Part shown: positions 1 through 8,390 of the stretch, in pieces | Numbering within the stretch: the first letter of the stretch is position 1 | How the letters are laid out: the number at the start of each line of letters is the position of its first letter | Assembly: GCA_964058845.1 (NCBI GenBank) | Contig: CAXKVR010000823.1 | Span: 1-17,894 of the forward strand | Source: Carex sylvatica | Lineage: Eukaryota > Streptophyta > Magnoliopsida > Poales > Cyperaceae | Direction: 5' to 3' | DNA: 17,894 nt | Translations under genes and position numbers: made by a program | The notes under the pieces: generated by a model | What the model was told of the DNA's origin: nothing | What the model saw: the letters and a program-made list of their open reading frames with translations, nothing else | Databases searched by the model: none

Positions 1-56
1 GGAGAAATTGAGATGAAGAGGAATAGGATAGACAGGGAGCAGTATAACTGAGCCAT
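1..56 (-). CDS. N-terminus of a probable secreted protein (partial, runs off left edge)
   Basis: Reading the minus strand from an ATG at 56-54 gives 18 open codons, MAQLYCSLSILFLFISIS, before the window ends. This looks like the start of a signal peptide: a short polar N-terminus, then a run of Leu, Ile, Phe and Ser. The ATG context (AGCAATGGCT) has a purine at -3 and G at +4, as plant start sites prefer. The bases just upstream on this strand are a long (CT)n tract, typical of plant 5' leaders. No TATA box is obvious. The mature protein lies outside the window, so its function cannot be stated. I infer a real gene from start context, hydrophobic N-terminus and leader together; each alone is weak, and 56 bases could look like this by chance. 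Confidence 0.45.
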   Translation of the reverse strand, partial: MAQLYCSLSILFLFISIS

Positions 57-60
57 TGCT

Positions 61-94
<34 letters not shown>
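61..94. repeat. (GA)n/(CT)n microsatellite in a putative 5' leader
   Basis: An almost pure GA tract with one A insertion near 67-68. On the minus strand it is a (CT)n tract starting 5 bases upstream of the putative start codon at 56. Pyrimidine tracts are common in plant 5' untranslated regions and core promoters. Confidence 0.9.
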
Positions 95-535
95 TGTTGG
101 AAGAAGACAAGGAATTGGGTTTTAAAATTGAGTTCTGAAATGGGTAAGCATAGGGGGGAGTGAAGTAGTGAAGTGAGGGGAAGAATGTGTTATGAGTTGG
201 TAGTTTGGTACTAGATGTCACAGGATTAGTTAACTAATATTTGAAAAAGAAAAAGAAAAAATTGAGGTGCCAGATCAAAATTTATTGGTGTTCCCGGAAT
301 TTATGCTGATTCTTCGCTGAAAAGTGGGCCATGAGAGAAGACCTAGCAGCTTGTCGTTTCCCTGGTCGTTTCTGGAACACAAGGGTACCATTATCTTGGA
401 CGCAGAGAAGCCATTACAATAGACATGGTGCATCATTGATTGTATCCTGCAAGGAGTGTAATGAATCCAATCTTAAATAAGTGCTATTTTTAAACAGCCA
501 GCGTGGTAAGGGACAACAAAGATCAAACATCAGGC
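95..535 (-). promoter_or_regulatory. Putative upstream region of the left-edge gene
   Basis: This gene-free stretch lies upstream of the minus-strand gene at 1-56, so it should hold its promoter if that gene is real. A CCAAT-like box on the minus strand (ATTGG at 284-288) and an A-rich tract near 244-261 are visible. No convincing TATA box was found. The assignment is positional only. Confidence 0.3.
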
Positions 536-855
536 GTGCGTTTGGATGCACTCTAAAATAGTTACTATTGAAAATAGCAAATAAGAATAGCATGGTAAGA
601 GAATAGTGCTAACTCAAGCTATTTGAAATAGCTAAAATGTTGTTTGAATACACTCTTTGGAATAGAGCCGCTATTCTTTGGATGCATTCTTTGCAACAAA
701 TGTTATTCCTACTTTTTGTTGGAACAACAAAAATAACAAAAACAGCGCTATTCTCACTGTTCTGAATAACAATTAAATATATTTGAATAAATCAAAACAG
801 CACTATTCATAATAATTAGCTATTCTCGCTATTCTCAAAATACATCCAAACGTAC
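536..855. mobile_element. MITE with GTRCGTTTGGATG terminal inverted repeats
   Basis: The left end reads GTGCGTTTGGATG and the right end, reverse-complemented, reads GTACGTTTGGATG, giving a 320-bp non-coding element. Inside are many AATAGC/GCTATT motifs able to pair with one another. Two further degenerate copies of the terminal motif (TTTGAATACACTC near 644 and TTTGGATGCATTC near 677) lie in direct orientation. No target-site duplication could be fixed, so the superfamily is uncertain. The TTTGG-bearing ends recall PIF/Harbinger MITEs, but that is only a guess. Confidence 0.65.
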
Positions 856-1462
856 CATAAAAGTCTAAAACTAAGCAAGAAAATGGGAAAAAAAAGGTGA
901 AAAGGGAAGAAAGGTTAACACGATGGGAACTCCAATAAGATATACAGAGTACCAGAGGAGATCTTTCTGATGCGCTGTCGGATCCAGCGTTGCCGATTCT
1001 TTTTATTTTTCTAAAAAGGCTGTGTTACTTGCCTATTCATAATCATAGCCATAATCCCTCGGTATGTTGGATGGTTTCTGTAATAAAAGAGTGGGTCAGA
1101 CTTTCAGAGTCAGTCTCAGAGATGCATGCAAAAATTGCAAAAATGCAAAGATGGCACGTACAGTGTTATGAAAAGGTGAGATTAAAACCTCAATAAAAAA
1201 TGTTGGAAAAAGAGGTGCTCAAGGTAAAGCATGCATGCATGAGTGCAAGAAAAAGCAAACCATCATGAATTTTTATTTTTATTTTTATTTTTTTTTAGGA
1301 AAGCGACCATCATGATGCGTGTTACTGCTTACTAAAGATGTCGAAGGGTCCCCTACTCCCCTGCACCAACAACATTAGCAGTCGGAAATTGAAATGGTCT
1401 CCTTTCCTTGTACGGATTTCGTATTCATATAAACTTTCGTAAATCATAATTTTTTATTTATA
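856..1462. other. Gene-free AT-rich stretch
   Basis: No gene is supported. The 68-codon open frame at 990-1196 lacks any recognisable domain. Visible features are an (ATTTTT)n-like tract at about 1268-1298 and GCATGCATGCATG-type alternating purine-pyrimidine runs near 1121-1130 and 1228-1241. Confidence 0.5.
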
Positions 1463-1471
1463 CAAAGACAG
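1463..1471. repeat. Left 9-bp target-site duplication of the MULE
   Basis: CAAAGACAG abuts the left terminus of the element and is repeated exactly at 7749-7757 next to the right terminus. Nine bp is the standard duplication length for Mutator-like elements. Confidence 0.9.
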
Positions 1472-1775
1472 GATTTTTTTTTTAAATAGAATTTATTTTA
1501 AATATTTTATCGGAAACAGCCTTCAATTGACTGAAATTCAAAAAATAGCCTCCATCGATCCATAGGATCGGTGGAGCTCATTTCTACCCCTGCCACACGC
1601 CACACATGTAGCTACACTGAAATAACCCTCCACCGATCCTGTGGATCGGTGTACCCCCTGAAATCTCCACACCGATCCTGTGGATCAATGGAGACAACTT
1701 TAGGTTAAGTTCCGCGCAGCAGCAGCTCTCTCTTCTTCCTCTTCTCTTCTCTCTTCTTCTTTTTCCTGCCTCCAT
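1472..1775. repeat. Left long terminal inverted repeat of the MULE
   Basis: Similarity to the reverse complement of the right end is clear over the first ~115 bp: the T-run, AAATAGAAT, GAAACAGCC and the first palindrome, whose outer edge lies 78 bp inside the tip against 77 bp on the right. Beyond that it is patchy, with two more palindromes and then a CT-rich tract (about 1726-1775). That tract is probably the transposase leader or transcription-start region, mirrored at the right end. Confidence 0.8.
1550..1693. repeat. Three GATCC-centred palindromes in the left inverted repeat
   Basis: Palindromes lie at 1550-1576, 1628-1654 and 1665-1693. The consensus arm is CTCCACCGATCC, followed by a 3-base centre (ATA or TGT) and the reverse complement of the arm. 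The first has one C/T mismatch between arms, the second has two mismatches at its outer edge, and the third has two extra bases in its left arm. They may be transposase-binding sites or cruciform/hairpin elements; the sequence alone cannot decide. Confidence 0.85.
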
Positions 1776-1965
1776 TATTCTTTCCTTTTTTTCACTATTT
1801 CATTTTTTTCAAATCCAATAGAAAAGTTGTCAAATTAATAGATCGCCACTAGTATTGTACTCAGCATCGTCTTCTGATTATTATTGTGAGTTTTTTTTTA
1901 CTTATTTGTTTATATTTAGTGTTGTAAAATTAAAAATTATTTGGAGTTAATTTAGTGTTTGATTT

Positions 1966-3878
1966 TTGTTCATCAAAATATCACTGCTATTGATCAATGT
2001 GTATTATGGTGGTAATCTCCAAAGCACTTCAACAGGTGTTGGTTATGACATATGGGCTGCATTTACCTTTACCGTATCTGATTCTACCAGTTTTGCTATT
2101 ATAAGACAGCAGATATACGTTGGACTTGAATTGCTTCCGAGTCGAGTCAAATTGACAATCAGGGTACGTATAAACACAGCACAACTCGGATCTTACCATT
2201 TCTCACTATTTCGAATACAAAATGAGAAAGCTTGGGATGTCATTAAAAAAAATGCAGCTCAAGTTGCTGGATTTAAGGTTATAGAATTGGTAGCTGAGGC
2301 GCACCATGGTAGAAACCAAATGGGTTATGACCCTTGTCCAGATAGTTTGCCTGGAGATAGTAACACACTGTCGGTTCATACCGACTTTCATCCTGAGTCG
2401 GGCAGTGTACCTGTACCCACCTACACACCTCCGGTTCAGGCTGGTGATAACCCTTGTGAGCAATCAGATCAAGGCACATAAACTGATACAAGTTCTTTTG
2501 ATGATGATGATTCGGCTGAAGCATAGGACGCAGATATGGACGAAGCGGAGGCTGAAATGAACCCCCAAGAAATATTGAAGGATTGGAACAAGTCGATCAC
2601 ATCCTCAATCGGGGAGATAGGCATCCATGTTCATCATTTCACGATCAATTGCTAATGTCATACAAGGATCGTGCATTTCTGGATAACCCCCCCAGGTCAG
2701 ATGAAAAATTTGCTGAGGGTCAAATGTTTGAATCAAAAGCCAAACTAAAATCAGAACTTGCTGCTTTTCACCTAAAAATAAACACAGAGTTAGACGTGGT
2801 AAACAACAATAAAACTAAGTATAGAGTTGCATGTAAATCTTCTAAATGCCAATGAAAATTGTATGCAAAGGTAGTACCAACAGGTGTATGGACAATTTCC
2901 ACCAACCCGTTTGTCCACACATGTTTTGGAAGTGCTCAAAGGTTGGATAGTCATCAAATGACTGCCAGAGTAATTGCTAATATTATTAAATCGGCTTTGA
3001 AATATGATCTGGAGTTAAACATTAAAATGGTCAAGCATCTGGTTAAAGTTAAATTTGGGACAATAGTGCCCTCGTATAACAAGTTGTGGAGAGGTAGGAA
3101 ACTTGCAATTGCGAACTTGTTTGGGAGCTGGGAGAAGTCTTACGAGCTGCTGCCATTATTTCTGGGTGCCATCAAAGCATATAATCGAGGTACACAGTAC
3201 ATACTAGAGGATGAACCATCAAGCAAGTTTAATATCAATATTTTCAACAGGGTTGCATGGGCATTTGGGCCGTGCATTGAAGCATGGCCTCATCTTCGGC
3301 CCGTTATCAGTGTTGATGCCGGGTTCTTATCCAAAAGATACAAGGGTAAACTTTTTATGGCTTGTACTTACGATGCAGAGCAACAACTCTTGCCACTTGC
3401 ATTTGTAATTTGTGAAAAAGAGTCTATAGAAAATTGGGGTTGGTTTATGAATTGGTTGCGTATCAATGTTGTCGGGCAAGAAAAAATATGTGTTGTCTCG
3501 GACCAGCACCTTGGTATACGAGGGGTGTTTGAGGCTCCTAATCTAGGATGCTGTGAGAAAAAAGGTGAAGCTGTCCACCGACTGTGTTCACAATATATTT
3601 GTGAAAATATTTGAAAAAAATACCCTCAAAAGTAAATCAAAAAGGTATTTAAGAAATACGTTGTCAAAAAAAAAATCTGGAGATTTGAAGAGGGAATGGA
3701 TTTGATTAAGCAAAGAGATGCAGCCGTATATGACTACATTATGAAATTTGGTAAACGGCTCCGCAACTCTGATGCAGAGCCTTTGGTTCTGCATAAGTGG
3801 GCACAAGTGCATGATGGAGTTCTCAATCGATGGGGTATAATGACAAGTAATATTTATGAATTTCTAAGTTTACATTAA
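1966..3878 (+). pseudogene. MURA-like MULE transposase relic
   Basis: The first part (1966-2481) resembles the acidic N-terminal region of plant MURA-type transposases (VYYGG, GVGYD, FTFTVSDSTSF). It ends in TAA at 2479, with TAG at 2524 in the same frame, and the frame changes between about 2600 and 2665. From 2583 one frame runs to 3878. It holds the MuDR DNA-binding region (DEKFAEGQMFESKAKLK... with the CxxxxC pattern), then the MULE catalytic region. The first Asp is in VISVDAGF (codon 3315), the second Asp in VVSDQHLGI (codon 3501, 62 codons on), and a candidate Glu in MTSNIYE (codon 3858). This frame is broken by TGA 2853 (where Trp is expected), TGA 3612 (probably Trp) and TAA 3633. 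It stops at 3876, just after MTSNIYE, so the SWIM zinc-finger region is missing. No ATG opens the N-terminal frame; ATC at 1972 may be a lost start. A leader intron donor may lie at 1886. Confidence 0.9.
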
Positions 3879-4040
3879 TGTATCTTATTTAGACATTTTT
3901 ATTGTATTGTAATAATTTATGAATTTCTAAGTTTATATTAATGTATCTTATTTAGACATTTTTATTGTATTGTAAGAATTTATGAATTTCTAAGTTTACA
4001 TTAATGTATCTTATTTAGATATTTTTATTGTATTCTAAGA
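3852..4040. repeat. Tandem array, three 63-bp units
   Basis: Units start at 3852, 3915 and 3978, each beginning ATTTATGAATTTCTAAG, and differ at only a few bases. Degenerate partial copies (TTTTTATTGTATTCTAAG) continue to about 4100. The first unit starts exactly where the transposase reading frame stops resembling the family, and it supplies the last eight codons and the TAA stop. Confidence 0.9.
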
Positions 4041-4379
4041 CATTTTATTGTATTTGAAGAATTTATGTTGATATTTTTATTGTATTCTAAGAATATATTT
4101 CTCGTGAACGTATCGATCGTGAACGTACTGTCATATGTTAGCCGATAGCATATATAAAATTTTAAATAAGCATAAGTTAGTCCAAATAAAGTTACAATAG
4201 TTCACTTAACATTACATATAGCATACATAAAATAATAAATCCAATTTTACATTAACTTTATATTTCTTCATGTACCTCTGTAAAAACAAAAATAAAAACA
4301 TGGTTAAAAATGTATTAAAATCCAATCAAAAATTAAAATGTATCATGCTTAACAGATGCACTTACTCAATCGAAACATG
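4041..4379. other. Spacer between the two convergent MULE genes
   Basis: AT-rich sequence with no gene. It contains the degenerate tail of the 63-bp array and an 11-bp direct repeat (TCGTGAACGTA at 4102-4112 and 4117-4127). The 3' ends of both transcripts should fall here because the genes converge. Confidence 0.6.
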
Positions 4380-6658
4380 TTAACGCCTTCGTCGTCGCCT
4401 TGGTCTAAGGGCGTCACTCCCGGGAGTGTACGGATCAGTAGGATTCCTTATACGGCCTGCTGGAATAGGTGGATCTGAAGTAGATGGAGCGTAATTTGCA
4501 TTGGATGGTCCCGGATCTGCAGATGATGGTCCCATTGCACTAATGCCTCCCATTAATTCATCGATCATGAACTGAGATATAGATCCAGACTCTGTGTCTC
4601 TCATGAAGTTGTTCCACGTCTGGAGAAGCTCTGCAGTTGCAGGGCGATTATAATGCTGATCAGGGAAATCATCTTCCAAACTGATCATATCCAAGTCCAT
4701 AAAGATCCCAGCACTATCGAGTATGCCTCGGAAGATGTGAATCTGATAAATATCCTCCATAATGTCACGAGCATGCTCGAGCATCATCTTGCCATATGCC
4801 ACTTGTCCCGGGGTCTTCACCATGTCTATTGCCTACATAGTGCATTGTATCTCTCGAGCAATCTACATAACACATTTCGAAGCATGATATATTGCACATT
4901 AATATTGAAAAATCTAATTTGATTGAAAAAAAAAGTTATGTACGAACCACACGGGAATGCCTACGACCATAAGGAACGTATGTCAGTGTAGCAACATCTT
5001 CTGTCCTTGGGGGGACCTGACGTCTTAGAGCTTTCGGATTGTTATCTGATAGATACACTGATCTCATACCATGCGCATGGAACCAATGCATGTACAGATG
5101 ATGCCTCGACATATCATATGGTCTCCGCTCTCCAATTAATACTACAGGTTTCTCAACGAACTCACTAAGAGTCATCGCCCAACAACCATCCCTTGTTGAA
5201 TTGCCATCATAATACCATGTATTTCGTAAATAACTAATATCATCCCATGGTAGAGAAGGAGGAGGCGGGACCTCTTGGTACTTACCAAACTAGCGCATAA
5301 CCCTATCTGCATGCTGAAACTCCACCATCCAAAAATGGATCACGTAACTGCAGCTCATCCAATACCTTTTTTGTCGTCTGACATGTCGAGGTAAATGATA
5401 ATAAGAATCAACGTATGGTCGGCAGTTAACTGTCTCATCAGGTAGTCTATCGAAACTATCTCTATATGCGGCTGTACCACCTGTCAAAAAAAAATATAAA
5501 TATAAATATAAATATAAATTTTTAAAAACAATTATAAATCTATTGAAGTTATCTCGAATTACAAATCTTTTTACCTAAGTAAGGATTTTCTAGCCACAAA
5601 TGGAGAGTGGTTCACTTCACACCAAAAGCATTCCTCTCATTCTCATCGACACCACCGAATGGAGGTGGCTCTTCCCGGGGTATAGGCCAATCAATAGAAA
5701 ATCGATTCCATGACCAGATCTGTAATAATAACATCGGACCCGCTATTGTATTTACCCCGCGTGACAAGCACGTGACAACTCTCAATAGAGATGTGCAAGT
5801 ACTGCACCTTCCCAATTATATTCTCGTGGAGTTTCCAGATCAGTGATGAATTGTAAGTACATCGCAGGGACTCCATCCGCACTCGAATCTGGAAACATAA
5901 TCGACCCGAATAAATCCATACAAAAATCTCGGGTGTACCGTGCGACTGTCTCATCATCGTGAAATTGGTGTAATGGATCATTAAATTGTCTCCGCACCCA
6001 TCTCAGTCTAAGTGCACAAGCAAAGATGGACAATCGTTCTTCCGGTGCCCCAGGATGATAAATTCTATATTTATATGGCATTATCTGATGGAGGTCATCG
6101 TAAAAACTAGTATGGGTCCCAATTAGTATCGCTGGTGCGAAAAATCGGGTCGCCTACAAATTAAAAGAATTATACAATCAACAATTTATTTTTTATAAAT
6201 AGTTAATTAAATTAACAGATAAACTACTATGAGATTATTAATTACCCTTAATGGTAAGCTCCATAGACATGCGACATCTTCCAACGTCACTGTCACCTCA
6301 CCGACAGGTAGATGAAATGTATTAGTCTCTGGCCTCCACCTCTCAACCAGAGCAGTAATCAAATGCGGATCAATCTTGCAATCATTAAGGCGAGCAATTT
6401 GATACAACCCTAACCTCTTCAGAGCATCGTCCATCAGACTGTTGTAAGCAATACTAGTCTGATGTACATTTACCTTCAATAAAGAAGTAGGTTGCATAAA
6501 AAAAATTAAGCATTATAAATCCTTGAAATACTTCATATAATATTTATTTGAAACAAATAATTAATATATATAATAAAAATTACCATATCACGAACTTGCC
6601 ATGCACTGTGGTTCTGTGGTGCTAATTTCAACAACTCAGGATAATCCGGGTTATCCAT
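4380..6658 (-). pseudogene. Plant mobile domain (PMD, MAIN-like / PP7-long-form-like) gene, decayed
   Basis: Five exons fit on the minus strand with GT-AG introns in consistent phase: 6658-6584, 6473-6246, 6153-5575, 5480-4944 and 4825-4380, about 620 codons. The start reads MDNPDYPELLKLAPQNH; exon 2 has the PMD core (TFHLPVGEVTVTLEDVACLW); exon 3 continues it (PGAPEERL, LQIWSWNRF, PPPFGGVDEN); exon 4 has RHVRRQKRYW; exon 5 is Pro/Ser-rich and ends in a run of Arg, then TAA. Lesions are TGA 5784 (probably Arg), a 1-base frameshift near 5760-5768, TGA 5614 (Trp expected) and TAG 5292 (probably Gln). The exon 3 length needs one extra base to keep phase, which agrees with that shift. The acceptors of exons 2 and 5 are my best choices, not certain. 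PMD proteins MAIN and MAIL1 act in transposon silencing with PP7L; PMD copies also ride in transposons. Here the gene reads towards the transposase. Confidence 0.88.
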
Positions 6659-6663
6659 TGACT

Positions 6664-7312
6664 CTGTTAGATAAACAAATAATTATATAAACAAACTTTT
6701 TTTCAACCACATGGCTACAATAATCAAAATTTAACTATATGTAAACAACATATCATATAATTTTAATTTTAATAATAAACTTCATGAACACTTAACTACA
6801 CAAATATATACTACATATTACTAATTATATACATTTATAATTTTATCTAATTTTACACTTTTACACATTTACACATTTATCTAATTTTACACATTTGCAC
6901 ATTTACACATTTACATATTTTACACATTTACACCTTTACACATTTACATATTTTACACATTTACACATTTATCTAATTTTGCACAAATTATAATACATGA
7001 ATACTTAATTGATATTACATATATACTCAATTACACTAAATTAACACTAAATTAATACTACATATATATATACTAATTTACACTAAATTAACACTACATT
7101 AGCACTACATTACACTAAGTTAACATCAAATCAACTGTAAATTAACACCAAATTACACTAAATTAATACTACATTACCACTAACTTACACCAAATACTAA
7201 TTTAACACTACATTTCACAAAAACCTTCTAAATATACTAAAATAAATAAATTAAATTAGTTATTTATTTAAATTCGGCTAAAATAAAAAATTATAAAAAT
7301 AGGGATATTTAC
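6664..7312 (-). other. Putative 5' leader intron of the PMD gene
   Basis: On the minus strand a good donor (ACAAG/GTAAAT, exon end at 7313) and a good acceptor (CTAACAG, intron end at 6664) lie either side of a 649-bp very AT-rich stretch. The acceptor is 5 bases before the start codon at 6658. The 5' exon would then include the pyrimidine-rich tract in the right inverted repeat. Inferred from splice motifs only. Confidence 0.55.
6838..7215. repeat. Degenerate minisatellites, TTTACACA-type then ACACTAAATTA-type
   Basis: From about 6838 to 6985 the sequence is built of imperfect TTTACACA/TTTACATA units, with ATCTAATTTT twice. From about 6986 to 7215 it changes to imperfect ACACTAAATTA/ACACTACATTA units. 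Both lie inside the putative PMD leader intron. Units vary too much and are too closely packed to be a CRISPR-like array. Confidence 0.8.
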
Positions 7313-7429
7313 CTTGTCAAAATTGTAGATTTGAAGAATTTCCAAATCTCTTAAACGATCCAGATATTTTGAAACAATTGAATTGAGAAATGATTTAGTA
7401 TATTGAGAGGATAAAAAAAATAAAAAAAA

Positions 7430-7748
7430 TAGAAAAAAAGAAGAAGAGCTTGGCTGGGAAGGAAGAAGAGAAAAGAGGAAGAAGGAGACCCGTGCGGGGG
7501 TATTTTGAAACTAAGCCTCCACCGATCCTAGGGATCGGTAGACCAAAATTTTAGATTTTCTGTGGCATGTGATCAGCGGGTGTAAAAATGGGACAAAAAA
7601 TACTCCACCGATCCTAGGGATCGGTGTAGAAGCTTTTTTTTTTGCTCCATCGATCCGTAGGATCGATGGAGGCTATTTTTCTAAATCCGACGCAGAGTGG
7701 GCTGTTTCTGGTGAAAATTTTAAAAAAAATTCTATTTAAAAAAAAATC
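7430..7748. repeat. Right long terminal inverted repeat of the MULE
   Basis: Mirror of the left end. Reverse-complemented from 7748 it has the T-run, AAATAGAAT, GAAACAGCC and AATAGCCTCC, then three palindromes and a CT-rich tract (minus strand, about 7475-7430). The mirrored CT tract is a plausible leader for the PMD gene. Confidence 0.8.
7517..7671. repeat. Three GATCC-centred palindromes in the right inverted repeat
   Basis: Palindromes lie at 7517-7543, 7603-7629 and 7645-7671. The outermost has perfect 12-base arms (CTCCATCGATCC) around a 3-base centre. The other two share the centre TAG and have one or two outer mismatches. Spacing inward from the tip resembles that of the left set: two close together and one further away, in mirrored order. 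Confidence 0.85.
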
Positions 7749-7757
7749 CAAAGACAG
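7749..7757. repeat. Right 9-bp target-site duplication of the MULE
   Basis: CAAAGACAG, identical to 1463-1471, directly follows the right terminus GGATTTTT (read on the minus strand). Confidence 0.9.
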
Positions 7758-7762
7758 CGACC

Positions 7763-8313
7763 GGATCACACTCTTTTTTATGATATCAGATGACATTATG
7801 CATTTTTAAAGTTCAAATCGCTGTTGTAAATAATGGTATGCGCTTTTCGGATGGATATGGTACTGTCAAATAATAATCGAGAATAATCGGGCATAATTGA
7901 AAATAATCAGCCGATTATTCGAGAAAATCCGTGACGGTTTGATCACTGTCAACGACTAATCGGACGATTAATCAGTCTAAACGGATGTTTTTTATAACAC
8001 TGGTTCAAACAATTGATACAAACCATTCAATATGATAGATATATTAAAATATGCTTGCAGATTAAATTTTACATTTTTTTGAATTTTTTTACTATTTATT
8101 AATTAAGTATTTTTACATAATTATTGTTTTCAGACCATTGAATTTTTGTATCCATCTTAATAAATAGTAAAAAAAATTACAAAAAAAATATAAAATTTGA
8201 TCTGCAAGAACATTTTAATATATCCATCATGTTGAACAGTTTAGATCGACTGTTTAAACTTTGAAAATGTATGGTGTCATCCGATATCACCAAAAAAGAG
8301 TGTCATATGATCC
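7763..8313. mobile_element. Foldback MITE (core family, copy E), split by a nested element
   Basis: Long imperfect inverted repeat. The left arm begins GGATCACACTC; the right arm, reverse-complemented, begins GGATCATATGACACTC. Both continue with TTTTTT, GATATC and GATGACA, then on to a core containing GATATATTAAAAT and TTTTTTACTATTTATTAA. The left arm is interrupted at 7811-8010. The core matches the elements at 10954-12028 and 16422-16829, but the tips differ. No target-site duplication is evident. Its left edge lies 5 bp from the MULE duplication. Confidence 0.75.
7819..8002. mobile_element. hAT-like 184-bp non-autonomous element nested in copy E
   Basis: It is flanked by GTTCAAAT (7811-7818) and GTTCAAAC (8003-8010), a 7/8 match at the hAT duplication length of 8 bp. 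The ends are imperfectly inverted: the right, reverse-complemented, reads CAGTGTTATAAAAAAC and the left CGCTGTTGTAAATAA. Removing it and one duplication restores pairing between the arms of the surrounding MITE. Internal GATTATTC/GATTAATC motifs recur. Confidence 0.75.
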
Positions 8314-8390
8314 CTCTTATTATAAAGGATATTAGAGTTATTGTAAAAAGTAATAAATTAATAAAAAGTAATAAAGGACATTAGAATTAT

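Larger units (their letters stand above)
1472..7748. mobile_element. Complete Mutator-like element (MULE) carrying transposase and PMD genes
   Basis: The 6277-bp element has matching inverted ends: 1472 onward begins GATTTTTTTTTT then AAATAGAAT, and the reverse complement from 7748 begins the same way with one fewer T. GAAACAGCC and AATAGCCTCCATCGATCC follow at equivalent distances. A perfect 9-bp duplication flanks it. It contains a decayed MURA-like transposase (+, about 1966-3878) and a decayed PMD gene (-, 6658-4380) in convergent orientation. Superfamily membership rests on three independent signs: 9-bp duplication, long inverted repeats and MULE transposase motifs. PMD genes within transposons are a known association. 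Both genes carry several stops, so the copy cannot make its own transposase, though the ends look intact enough to be recognised in trans. Confidence 0.92.

Noticed and set aside
990..1196. 68-codon plus-strand frame as a gene
   Set aside because: No recognisable domain, no supporting start or splice context, and surrounded by low-complexity repeats.
2206..2560. Overlapping frames on both strands across the transposase N-terminal region (81-85 codons)
   Set aside because: They are shadows: the plus frame starting upstream at 1966 carries the recognisable MURA-like N-terminus.
3327..3812. Minus-strand frames inside the transposase
   Set aside because: They overlap the catalytic region read on the plus strand and show no domain of their own.
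5607..5846. Plus-strand 79-codon frame within the PMD gene
   Set aside because: It lies opposite PMD exon 3, whose minus-strand translation matches the family.
6838..7215. Regular short repeats as a CRISPR-like array
   Set aside because: Units are 8-11 bp, imperfect and contiguous with no unique spacers, in a plant genome; they are minisatellites.
1472..7748. The element as a Pack-MULE that captured a host PMD exon
   Set aside because: The PMD gene has a full multi-exon structure, the element also carries its own transposase, and PMD genes are known transposon residents.
1472..7757. The element as an LTR retrotransposon
   Set aside because: Ends are inverted, not direct, the duplication is 9 bp, and the protein is a MULE transposase rather than reverse transcriptase or integrase.
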